In this document: piece by piece, positions 45,125-57,100 of the stretch
Layout: each line of letters starts with the position of its first letter
Numbering within the stretch: position 1 is the stretch's first letter
NCBI GenBank assembly: GCA_013397795.1
Contig: VZTJ01005468.1
Span: forward strand, 1-64,000
Origin: Orthonyx spaldingii
Lineage: Eukaryota > Chordata > Aves > Passeriformes > Orthonychidae
Direction of reading: 5' to 3'
Length of the DNA: 64,000 nucleotides
Translations under genes and position numbers: made by a program
Notes under the pieces: model-generated
What the model was told of the DNA's origin: nothing
The model's input: only the letters and a program-made list of their open reading frames with translations
Databases searched by the model: none

Positions 45125-48100
45125 GTAAGCCATCCCAGTATCCTGTGCCCTGCTCTCTCCTCGTCTTCCCTGCAGTTCCCCGTTCCTCGCTGCCAAGGGA
45201 TGGGTAGGTCCTGGGGAGGCTGCACCCGTCCCTGTTGCCTTGTCCCCAGCAGCACTCGCTGCAGGGCTCCCGGGGTGGTTGTTTTCCCTCCCATGTGCTC
45301 CCCCACAGCACTTCTCTGTACCATCAGGCTGGAGGGCAGGAAGTCTTCGCGGGTGAGCGCAGATGAGCTTGCCCCGGGGCTAAGATGAGCCAGAAAAGCC
45401 CTGCCCCAGAGCCTGGCTATGGAGGGCTCAGCTTTCGGGATGCCTGGGATGATGCAGTTGTGTGCGGGAAGCTGGGAACTCACTCTCTCGTTTACCAGAG
45501 GGGAAACGGAGGCTGGGAGAAGGGAAGTGACTCATGAAGGGCCACACAGCCAGGCGAAGCTGGGACAAGGCTAGGAGCAGGACCCAGGGCTCTCGGCACC
45601 CCGCCCTCCAAGTCTCAGCGCTAGCAGGCGCAGAGGTACGAATTCAACAGTGCCAGAGCCCGGGAGAGCCCCTGTGTGGGCGGGATGGGGCGAAAGGCAC
45701 CTCGGAGACGTCGCAGTTTCTGGCAAGAGCAGGCAGGAACTCCTTGGGGTTTAACCCTGACCTGCAAAAGCTGGTTTCCCGGCAGGATAGCGCTAGGGAG
45801 AGCCGCGCAGCCCACTGCCAAAACCCTCATCTTCATTGCCAATAAAGGCCAGGCACAGCCTCTCCAGAGGTGCCGCTTGCTCCGGCACGCAGGCAGCTCC
45901 TCGCTGGGCGGCCGGAGTTTGCGCAGCCCGGAGGGGCATCGGCATGAGGGCTCCCCTCTCTCATATAAGGTAGGGACACGTGCTGGGCACGGTGGTGTGG
46001 GACTCTGGGGAGGCTGCCAGCATCGGCCCCTCCTCCCTGTCCAGCATGAGCGTGTGGAGCTGACAGAGGTGTGCAGGCTGCACATGGAGCTTCGGGAGGG
46101 AAAGAGGGAGCTGGGGGACAGGGGAAAACATGTGGGATGGCAGCTGGAGGAGAGGAGGGACACCGTTGCCCACACAGAGCACGGCAGTGCTTTCCCAAGT
46201 GTGCCCCGCAGCCCTTGGATTTGCCCTTCACTCCTGCCCCGCAGGAATGAGGGGCTCCTCCGGGATGAGCACAGTGCTGCCTAGGAGGGTCTGGCCCCGC
46301 TCTTCTTGTTCGTGGGAAGTCACTGGCGCCTGTTCTATGGGAATGCAGCAAGCATATGTGTCGTGTTAATTTTGCTTCTGGAGGGGGAAAGAAGTGTTTG
46401 CTGAGGCTGCTGCACTCACTTCACGTGTGGCTTCGCTCATGTCATGAAGCGTGGGGGCCTGCTAGGAAGCGTTCAGCACAGCACCTCGTGGATGCCGAGG
46501 CAGGCACAGCTCCTTCTCCCAGACTTCGGCTGCTCAGAGAGTTTGTTGTTTTACTGGATCGAGGACCCAGTTCCAGCTGGAGGGACCGAGGAGGGGGGGC
46601 AGTCCCGGTGGAGCAGCTCTGCGGGAAGGATGAAGTCATCGTTGTGCTGGCAGCCCTGTTTTCCTGCGGCTGACGGATCGTGAGACAGGGACTTTAAATA
46701 AAGCTCCCGTGTCACCTGCAAGCTTGTCTCCCACGCCTGAGCCCTGGGGGCCGGCGTGAGACATTACTGCATAGAACTTTTTAGGGCCTTATGCCCCACC
46801 AGCACTTCACAGTTAGCTCCCTATCATTCCCTAAATATGCATCCAAACCTCTCAGCTGTGCGATCAGAGAAGGGAGTGCCTTCCCCTTCTGATACCATCC
46901 TGCTGAGTTCTCACTGTGCCTTCTGGGCTATGATTCAGCCTTGTACCCTGCCTGTTCTTCCTACTTGGGATGGGACGCTGTGGCATGTGGCAGTGGTCTG
47001 TCCTCTGCAGGCATCTGCCAGGCTTTGCAGGCCCCTGGAAGGGTCCAGTGGTGCTGTTCTCCAAGGGGTTATAGGGCTGTTGGGCTGTTTGTGGGGCTCT
47101 GGACCTTTTTGGTGGCAGCAGCTCTAGTGCTGGGGGCGGCTATTTGTGTTGGGACTCTTCTGCAGTCCTGCAGAGGTGGTGGGAAGCCATGTTCTGTGCA
47201 GGGAGGGAGTTCTGGTTTGCCTAGGTTTGTTTCCCCTGGGCAGTATCCTCAGTTTGGAGCGGCCTGAGCAGCGGTAGGCTGGCTCTGGCTGATCCAGCAC
47301 CCTGTTTGCAGCAGTCTCAGAGGAGGGGGTGTCAGGGCAGTACACATTGTCCTGTTGCCCTGTGCATGCTTGGATGGCTGTTGCAGAGAGAGCAAGGTGG
47401 CCCGAGGAAGGGAGTGGAAGGAGGTCCCTAAATTAGCCTGTTATATCCAACAGTCCAAGAAAAGATCCATCTGTAGAGAATGAGGCTTAATGCCCTTGGG
47501 CATGATCCAAACAATCCCACGCACCTCTCCTCCTGGGGCTGTGCTACATCAAGGATAAGGTAATGTGGAGTTCATCCTGGACATCCTCCCTGTGCCTGGC
47601 TGCAGTTCCTGGACTTCCTTTCTCCTGCCTCTCCTGCTTCCACCCTCACCCCTGTCCTTTGGAAGCCCTTCCCTGCAAGCCAGCTGCCCCCTTAACTCGT
47701 CTCCCAGCTAGGCTGAGATCAGGGATCAGCAGCTGAGACGATTCAGGTTCATGGTGTTGGAGTTAATGTCATCCTATGCCCTCATGCCTCTGACTTGCTG
47801 TCCTGGAAGAGGGCAGGGGAGTCTCACTCTGAACATCCTTAGATGAACAGGGACCAGCAGTGATCACTAAATGGGTTTCTGCTGGCTTTGGAGTCAATTC
47901 AAGGAGAGAAAAGCGTGTGGGGGATACTGGGAGCTAAAATGGAGAAGGCACTGAGCAAACCAGGCTTAAGAGCTCTTGCCACTTGCTGAACACGTGGTGG
48001 GAGCTGTGGGTGCTGTTCGGAGAAGCTGGCCTAGATGCGTAAGGAGGGATGGGCAAGAGCCCAGCCAAGCAGTGTCTGGGTACTGCCAGCAGCCGCCTCT

Positions 48101-51100
48101 GGCCCAGGGCAGGGGGAGGTGGGTGAATGCTCCTGTGTCTCCTCAGCTGCTGGGACAGTTGAGCACTACCAGGCTCACAGCTGTGCCTTCCTGCCTCTAG
48201 GTCTTTCTCAGGAAGGATGTGGATGCGGAGGACAAGCAGCAGGAGCCTGGGAGTGTTCAGGCCAGTGTTTTCTGCGCTCCGGTGGACAGATGTTCTCCCT
48301 TCTATGCGGTATGTCCCCCTGCCCTCAACATTAGGGGGGCCTGATGTGCAGCTTGGAGCTGAGCAATGAGGCTGCTCACTGGTGGTGTGCCCAGGTGTGG
48401 ATGGAGCCTTTTCTCTTTCAGTGAGTGTGGGGACAAGCTGGGCATGATGAGGCAAGGGATCAGCCCCCCCAGCACCACCCGGGGGTTTTATTGCTTCCAT
48501 GGGAGCCAGATTATGGGCTCCTCCAGCCCTGGCTGAGTCAAGAGACTAAAGATCACAGAGTCACAGGAGGGCCTGAGAATCTGTGTTGCTATTTAAAAAA
48601 AAAAAGACAGAGGATTTCTGTAGTTCTTGTGGTTAAGTAGAACAGGCACTGGAAAGTGAGTCCCATGCTGTCAGCAGGGCAGCACATGCCAGAGTGCTTA
48701 GAGAGCCTGAAACAGTTGCCCAAACCCCACTGCTCCACAGGCTCCTGGAAAAATTGCTCCCTGGTGGGCTCGGGCGCAGCTGGGACCCTGTGGGGCAGCT
48801 CACACCCAGACCTCTCAAGGAGGAAAGGCTGTCCTGGACTGGCCCCAGGAGCAATTTGTCTGCTGAGAGGAGACAGCAAGCCCTGCACCTTTGGGTTCTT
48901 CCTGAAAATGCTCAGTTTCCTGTTTGCCCTTTAGTATGCAGTCAGATCCCCATGCCTGGGCAGAAGGGTGGGAAATAAGTGCCCGGGTGATGGTGCTGTC
49001 CCCTGGGCTGCGTGCAGCTGGGCCCAGGGCTGAGTTTGGAGAAGAGCCAGCACTTTCATTGGCTGACCTTTGCTGTCACCTCCGGCAGAGCTGGAACCCT
49101 GACAGAGGGTTTCATCAGCATCGACTGCCCACAAGGCCGAGTCCCAAGGGAGTTGCTGCGCTTTCTGCCCCATCCAACCACTCACTGGGGATGAGGGTCT
49201 TGGGTGCCACCAAAGGAGTGGTGGGGCTTACCAGGAACCTGCCCCATGGCCCCTCCATTCCATCCCCTGGCAGTGACCCCTGGGTGACACCAAACAGATG
49301 CTGCAAATGTGAATGCTCCTCACAGGGATGCACGGCCTCGGGCTGGAGAGGCAGCAAGCACTGCATCCATCTCCAGTGTAGGTGCCAGGACCAGGCCTGG
49401 TGGTGGGTGCTATCCTGACAGCTTGGAATGACCCAGGGAGGGACCCACTTGAGGGACAGCCCAGCAACCCCCCACTGGGGTTGCAAAAGCCACCAGTGTG
49501 GCCTTGGTAGAGGGAAGTGGCAGCTCAGTGTGCTGGAGGAGAACCCCAAATATGTCAGTGAAGGAGCGGGATCAAGAATAAGGCATGCTGACCTCCTTCC
49601 TTTGGGTTTCTGAAATGCTCCTGGGAAGTGATGGGAAGGGCTCCCTGGGGCAGCATGCTGACACTCCCCACACCGCCTCTGCTTCCCCCAGCTGGCAGGA
49701 TCCCCAGTGTCATCACCCCAGAAAGAGAGCCCTAAGGGCAAGGAGTCTGCTGCAGCACCAAGATGCAGTGGGCGAAGTGGCATGGGAGCAGCCCCTCTCC
49801 TTGACCTGAGTCCTCTGATAGCCCTGTTCAACCGGGAGATGCTGCAGGTAAGGCCAGCTGGGGCAGTCGCCCAAGGGGCTGCAGAGGAAGTGGGATGGAG
49901 GGCCACCAGCAGCCTTTCATGTGAGCTGTGGGGCGGGGTGCAGAGCAGGGAGGGTTGAACTCCCAGCCTGAGCGAAGCCATGGTTGTGGCATGAGATCAT
50001 GTTTGGCTGCCTCTCCCTGGCTGTCAGCCCCAGGGAGAGGGGGTCAACCCACACCAGGGCCCTGCTTCCTCTCTGTGTGCGCATGCTCCTCCCGTCCCCC
50101 ATTCTCCTCCTCCTCTCAGACCCTGTCCTTCCCCAACAGCATGGGAACCAGCATGGTGGGAGGGCTGCTTCCATGCCATGGTGGGAAGAACGCATGGATG
50201 TTTGCACTGGGGAGCAGGGTGCAGCAAGGAGAGGTGCTTTGTGCAGGGGATGTTCTGTGCAGACTGGCCTGCTTGGGCCAGCTCAGCTTCTCCTGCTGAG
50301 CTGAGGCAGGTGCTAGAAAGAAGTGAAGTGCTGCACACCTTCACACCCCCATTGCCACAGATGCTGTCCTGAGTGCCTCTGCTGGCCTATTGATTGGCAG
50401 AGCAAATGGGTTGTCAGCTGAAAGGGTGCACTCCAGTTCCTATCATAACTTCGGGAAGGTTTGAGCTTGGGTCCCCAAAGCCGCGTCCTTGAGGCTCTGG
50501 TGGAGGCCCCAGCCATGTGGCTCTTTGTATGTTGCAGGCAGAGGGCTGGGTGCGAGGCAAGCTGCGGGACCTGAAGGACGGCTGTGACCTCCAGGACTGG
50601 GAGGAGGTGGCTCAGACCTTGCAGCGGGACATGAAGGATTTTGAGAACACACTGATAAAGCTCAATCAGGTGAGGCCAGGCGTGGTGTGGCGTGGCTCCC
50701 ATTACCCACAGCACCTGCGTCCCTGGCTCCTTTGCAGCAGAGGGTCCCTGGGAACCCCTGACACTGAGTGGGTCTCTTGGCTCCACAGATGGGTGAGCAG
50801 CTGATGTGGAGGGCAAGCCCCAGTGCTGAGGCCGTGCGGAGGCAGCTGCTGGCCCTGCAGGACCAGTGGCAGCTCCTGAAGCAGACGGCTGCCAGCCAGA
50901 ACAAAGCCCTGGGGGGCCTGCGAAGTCTGCAGGACTTTAACAGGAAAGCTGAGCGGCTGGAGGAGTGGATCAAGCACAAGGTTTGGAGGGTGGGAAGCAT
51001 AGTCTGGGGAAGGGGACAGCCTGGCTGTCTCCCCACCTTCTCACACCCTTGCCTGGCCCAGGAGGGGAAGCCCTCTCTGGCAGCCCTCCTGCAGGAAAGC

Positions 51101-54100
51101 CCGGACAAGATCCAGCTCACCCGCCGCATCCTTGACTTGAAGCAGGTGAGAGGCTGCTAGGGGGCTGCCAGCATGTCAGGGACCCCAAACACCTTGAGAC
51201 TGGGGCATGGCACCGGTCCCTGAGGAGGCATGCTGATGTGTTTCCTCTCTGCTCGGGCCAGGAAGAGCAGCAGTTCCAGAATCTGCACAAGGAGCTGAAC
51301 AGCCTGGCCCAGAAGCTGGAGAAACAAGGCAAAAGTGAGAGTAGAAACATCTCAGCCAGGCGCAAGCACCTCAACAAAATGTGAGTGGAGGACACATGGG
51401 CTGAGCAGGGCTGAGCCGGGCACCAGAAGCTGACTGACTGGGAGGCAGGACCCCCCAGACTTCCTGGCCTAGCTCTGCACAGCTCCCCAGACCGGCACAG
51501 ACTGCCATTCACCTTTCCCCTTCCACCTGCTCAGGTGGCTGCGGCTGCAGGGGACCCTGAAGGAGCACCACGAGGCTCTGCAGCTGGCCCTGGAGGTGGC
51601 CTCCTTCCTCCAGCAAGCAGATATCCTGCTCGGGGCCATCCATGCAAAGGTATCTGCACTGGAGCCAGGTTCACGCTGGTATGCGGGGCTGTTGCATGGC
51701 CTGAATGACACTTGGTGGGCAGCACCTTGCTCTTGTCCCCTGTGTGAAGGCTCCTGTGGTCCCAGCACTCAGCCTGGGGTTTGGGGAGAGAACCAGGGGA
51801 TGGGGCAAGGGAGCCAGGTTGGCAAGTGCAGCTTTGCACTGTTTCTTCCTGCTGGAGTTGGGAGCAGGGCCCTGTCCTCCTCCCACTGCTGACCGCAGCC
51901 TCTTCTTACAGCAGAGCAGCATCTGCAGTGCAGGGAAGCCAAGGGAGGGCGAGCCGTGCCAGGATCGGGATGTCAGGGACATAGCCAGCCAGGTGATGGT
52001 GAGTGCAAGACTCTGCCTTGTCCTCTGAGCCCTGGGGAGCTTCCTGACAGAGGGGAAATGTGTGCCTTCCCAGGTCAGCTCTGCCACCAGCAGGGCCGTG
52101 GGCTCTGCGGGCATCCCACAGCTGTGTGGGTGGCTGAGGCTGTGTGTTGGCGGGGGCAGTCTCCCTGAGGGCAGCAGAGGACTGGGATCAGCACTCGCTG
52201 CCTCTTCTGCCCCTGCAGGACTGGTAGCGTGTTGTCATCACACACTGGCCATGGTGGTTCATCCCTCATGAACCCATCACTTCCCAGCTGCTCTCTCTTC
52301 TCCAGATGCTGGATGTGACCGTGTCCCAGCTCCTAAACCTGCAGCCCAGCCTGGCAGCCCGAGTCACCTCAAAGCATCGAGACGTAAAGGAGAGTTGGGC
52401 GCAGCTCCAGCAGGCACTGAGGTAGGGCATAGGTGGGCATGAGCACCAGGGTCCCAACCCTGACCTCCCAGCACTGGAGCCAGAGGCTTGGGAAAGACCA
52501 GGGTTAGCCCCCAGCAGGCTGTCTCTGGGACACCAGCTCCACTCAAGGTCTCTCTTCATCCTCTGCTCCCCTGGGCCTCCCTTGCCTTCCTTTCCCAGAG
52601 CAGAGAAGGCTCCAGCACAGGCAAGCAGCTCCCCCGGGGGCAAATCTGCAGCTCCAGATGTTGAGCCTCGAGGACCTGATAGCAGTCGTGGGGCTATGGG
52701 GAAGGAAGCAGCAGCCAAATGGACAAGAGGACTTGGGAGCATGGTAAGTACTGTCTTCCTCCAGGAGTCTTCAACTCCTCTGCTTTGAGAAGACAAGAGA
52801 GCCTATGGGAAAGGGATTCAGGTGTTGGGCAAAGTCCAAGCTGACCACTCCTGGATCTGGTCCCAGCAGTTATGGGAGGTGATAATGCCAGGCCCAGGGC
52901 AAAGCAGTGTATGCTGTGTGCTGACCAAGGAAGAATGGGAATCTTTGTGCTGCAGGTACCAAAAGATGTGCTGGAGAAGATGGCAGAATACAAGAAAGGA
53001 GAGGAGAGCAGCCCTGGCTCCCCAGCAGTGGGTCAGCCCCCTCATGAAGGGGACAACAAAAGGTACCAGCTTGTGGAGGTGGCTGTGGGAGTGGGACAGA
53101 GTCAGAGAGGGCAGGAATGGGGTTCCCCTGTGCAAGGAGGAACCTTGCAGTCCTGACTGTCCCTCTCCTCTCTCTGCTGGAGGAGGAGAGAGGCAGAGGC
53201 TGAGTGCGGCATGCGGCAGCTGGAGGCCCAAGTGCAGGATGTCTGCCAGGTGGTGAACGCGGTAATGTCTCCCCAAAAGTCCCCTTTGCTCCCTGCCCAT
53301 CCAAGGGGAGACAGTGTTGGGGAAGGACTGACCTCCCTGACCCTCTCCTGCTGCTTGTGGGCATGCATGCATGTGCACACACACCTGGTCTGGGCACTGA
53401 CCTGGCATGTCTCCTGCTCCTCTGCAGACTCTGTCCCCGTACAAGGAGAGTGTGGGTATGGGAATCCCCCCATGTCCAGTGGAGAGCCTGGAGGCAGCAC
53501 GGATGCAGCAAGAGTCCCTGGCCCCCAGCTCCAGTGCCAGGGCTGTGCTCCTGGTGAGCCTACTTGGATGTGAGGTGGGGGGAGGACACCAGGTGGGGCC
53601 CATCCTAACTGCCCTCCCTGCCTCCCCAGGAGGGGCCGGCACCAGGGAGGCCTCCTGGGAGCCCTCAGGTGGAGGCCATGCTGCGGGAACTGGGGGAGCT
53701 GTGGGAGGACCTGCAGAGGAAGCACCAGGAGAATGGCGTCGTGCTGCGAGAAATCGATAAGGTACGTGGAGGCAGGGCTGGGGTGGGCACAGGGCGTGCT
53801 CCAATTACAGCAGCTTGCTGGGGATCACCAAATGAGGCTGGCACCTGAGGGGCCTGGAGCTGCAACACTGGCACCGATGTCTCCGGCTGGCCTTGCAGCT
53901 TGCATGCTTTTCCAGCTGTGCTGCCCATGCTGCCAGTGCCCCAGGTACCCACAGTGGGATGCCAGCACGGCTCCTGCCTCCTCTGGGTGGCTCAGAGCCA
54001 GGCTGATGGGTTCCCTGCTCTCCCTGAAGGCGCTGAGGCTGGTGGGGGAGCTGGACCAGGCTGAGCGGTGGCTGCAAGCCGTGGCTGGGTCGCTCTTGGA

Positions 54101-57100
54101 ACCAGCCACCATGAGAAACCCGGCGGAGCTGCGCCAGGACCTGGAAGAGATGAGCCGGCTGGAAAAGCAGCTCCTGCTGTGTGGCCTCAAGCTGCAGGCA
54201 CTGCGAGAGGAAGCAGCAGGCGAGTCACCCACTGAGCACGAGGGGACAAGGAAGATGCAGAGGAAAGTGGAGGTGGTGGAGGAGAAGTGAGTCCTGGGGA
54301 AAGGTGCCTCTTCTCTAGTCCCCAGATTGGGTGGGGAGAAGGATGCTGTCCCTGAGGAGGTGCAGAGGCTGCCAGCACCGACAGACACTTCTCCCCACAG
54401 GTTGGCACACGTGCAGGCAGCCCTGCGGCACCGGGCAGCAGATCTGCGGGACTCCCTGGTGCTGTCTGAGTTCCTGCAGGACCTGCAAGAGGAGGAGGAG
54501 GCACGGAGCCAGCAGGGATCTGCAGCGGTGAGCAGCATGGCCAGGCCTCCCTTGGGATCACACAGCACCTGGGACTGGACCAAGGCTTGATCTGTGGTTG
54601 GCAAGGGGACCCCGTTGGGTGCTCCCCTCCAGCCCAGCTGCCTGGGGTGTCACTCCCCATCTCTCTTACGTCTGGTGTTTCTGCTGGCTTCAGCCAGGGA
54701 GCGGGCGTTGCGGCTCGCAGGGATCTTTTCCCCTGCTCTCAGCCCAGGCTGAGCAGTCTCCATGCAGTGAGGACATGAGCCAGCCCTTGGGAGAGCTGCA
54801 GGAGGCCGTCGAGATGCTGAATGCCGCAGCGAAGGAGCGGGAGCGGGTCATGGAGGTGGCAGCAAAGATGGAGAGCCTGGAGCGTCTGGTAGGGAATGGA
54901 GGCAGGGGGCCTGGGGCTGCAACCAGGTGGTTCATCTGCAGCTGGACATGCCGGCTGACTGGGACAGGGCATGCACCTCAGCTGCTCCCAGTGGGACACA
55001 AGGGCATTGGGATTCATGGGGACCACTCTGTGTGAGGCTGGTATCCTTGTCTCTCCTGTGGCTGGCACCTGCCCTTTTGCAGGTGCATGGCAGTGTGTGC
55101 CCAGGCTGGGGTGAGCTGGGGCTGTGTGGCAGATGGTAGCACAGGGGGTTCCACCCCATGGTTAATCTCCGTCTGTGTCCCCTCCTGCCCATCCAGGTGG
55201 CAGAGGTATCCCCACAGCTGGAGGCCCTTCAGTGCAGAGCCAAGGCGCTGTCTCGAGACATTGCCCTGGTAGAGAACAGCTTCACCACAGTAAAGAGTGA
55301 GAAGGACCTCCAAGGGCTGCAGGGCTTGCTGAGCTGCCAGCAGGAGATGGAGGTGAGTCAGGGGAGCGCTGGCAGGGAGGTGTCCCAGCTGGCTGGGCTG
55401 TCCCAGTGAGGCACTGGCCCCCCTCCGGGGGCCCAGGTGTTGTAAGTCTTGGCACACTGTGGCAGGCCAAGCTGGAATTTTCCAGAGGAGCTGAGACCTG
55501 CCTGCTCTGCTCCACTCTGATAGCATTGGGACAGAGCTTGCATCAACTCCCATGTGGCAATGCACGGCTGCCAGCACCTCACTCAACTTTCCACTGGTGG
55601 GGAAGCAAGTCATGCACACAGGGCAGGGAAGCCAGGCAGTTCTGTGCTCCCCACTGAGGCTAGCTCTGCCCACTCCCTGCAGCCCCCTCTGTCCCCTCAT
55701 CCCAGAATGCAGGGGAGTCCAGCCTGGGTTCAGAGGGGTTGGATGCATCTCGAAGCTTTCCTGCCTTGTGATCTTTAGCAGAAAGTGTCACAGACCCTGC
55801 AAGGGCAGCTGGAGGAGCTGGAGAGGGCGGCTGCCCGCTTGCAAGAGCTGTGCCCCACTCGGCAGTGCCCCATCAGCCGGGAGCTGCAGGAGACTCTGGG
55901 GGCCTGGGCAGGGCTGCAAGAGCTGCTGCGGGAGACCCAGCTCCGCGTGCAGCAGGCCAGCCAGCTGCGGCACTTCTTCAAGGATTATTTAGCCATGATG
56001 TAAGTGGCAGTAAGCTGCTGGGGTTGCTTCTGTGGTGGTTGAGCTGGTGAGAGCTGATGTGGTTCTGAGCTGGTGAGAGCATGGCATTGGCAAGTATGTG
56101 GGCAGTGCTGGAGCTGCAGCCAGGCGTGACCACAGGGAGCTTGGAATGCAGGCTGTCTGCTGTGAGGCAGACCCGCAGCATCTTGCCCTGCCCCAACAGC
56201 CTTGCCAGAACCCTACCGAGCTGCTTCCAGCTATCCCTGAGCATGGGAATGGCTTCCCTGGGGCCTACAGGGCTGAAGAAGGGTTGGGTCGTTCCTCAAC
56301 CTGTCTTTCACATGCTCACAGCTCCTGGACGGAGGACACACGGGCTCAGATCTTCTCTGAAAGCCCAAGCAGCTCCAGTCTCCCGGAGACTTCATGTGAG
56401 GAACTGGAGAGGAGAATCGAAGAGAAACTCAAGGAGTTTGAGGCACTAGCAGCAGCGGGGCAGCAGCTGGTGTCCGAGGAGCACTACCTGAGTGCAACAG
56501 TAAGGACAGGGGAAATAGGGTCGGGGGGAAATTCTCAGCACTCCCTGAAGTCCTCTGGAGACAGACCATGAAAGAAAGAGCAAGGTGTGGGTGCAGAGCC
56601 CCAGTAAGTGGGATGGGGACAGCTATGCATCCCTGAGGCTGCTCAGGGCAGGAAGAGTTTCATCCAGCAGTGGATCTTGAGGTCTGAGCTGATGTGGCTG
56701 TGAATGTATCCCACTCCCAAAAGCCTCCTAACTGCTCTGTAGTGAGATATCCTGGTAGGGCCAGTGTCCCTGGGCCAGAGGTCCTTGCAGGCTGCCCAGC
56801 ATCTCTCCTCCCCTCAGATAAAGGAGCGTTTGGAAGAGCTGCAGAGCATGCTGGGCTGGGTGCTGGTGCGCTGGCGAGCACAGAGGCATCAGCAGGATCC
56901 GGGGAGCAGACAGGAGGACAGGAGGCACCCGGAGGGCCCCTCAAGCATGTCCCCCACTGGTCAAGTAAGTACCCAGCCATGTTGAGACTGCTGTGGAGAA
57001 TGACCAGCCTTGAGGCTGAGGGTGGCAGAAGCACTGGATGGAGTGGGTGGTGCAGAAGTAGGGGAGGGATGTGTGCCAATACCTTTGAGAGTCTCTGGGA

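Noticed and set aside
46697..46702. AATAAA within intron 1 of the third gene
   Set aside because: Could mark an early-terminated transcript, but nothing else supports one.
49115..49981. 288-residue open frame on the - strand
   Set aside because: Antisense to a + strand exon and flanking intron; no domain or splice context.
52818..53804. 328-residue open frame on the - strand
   Set aside because: It covers four + strand exons with matching splice sites and phases; its own sequence is low-complexity with no recognisable domain.
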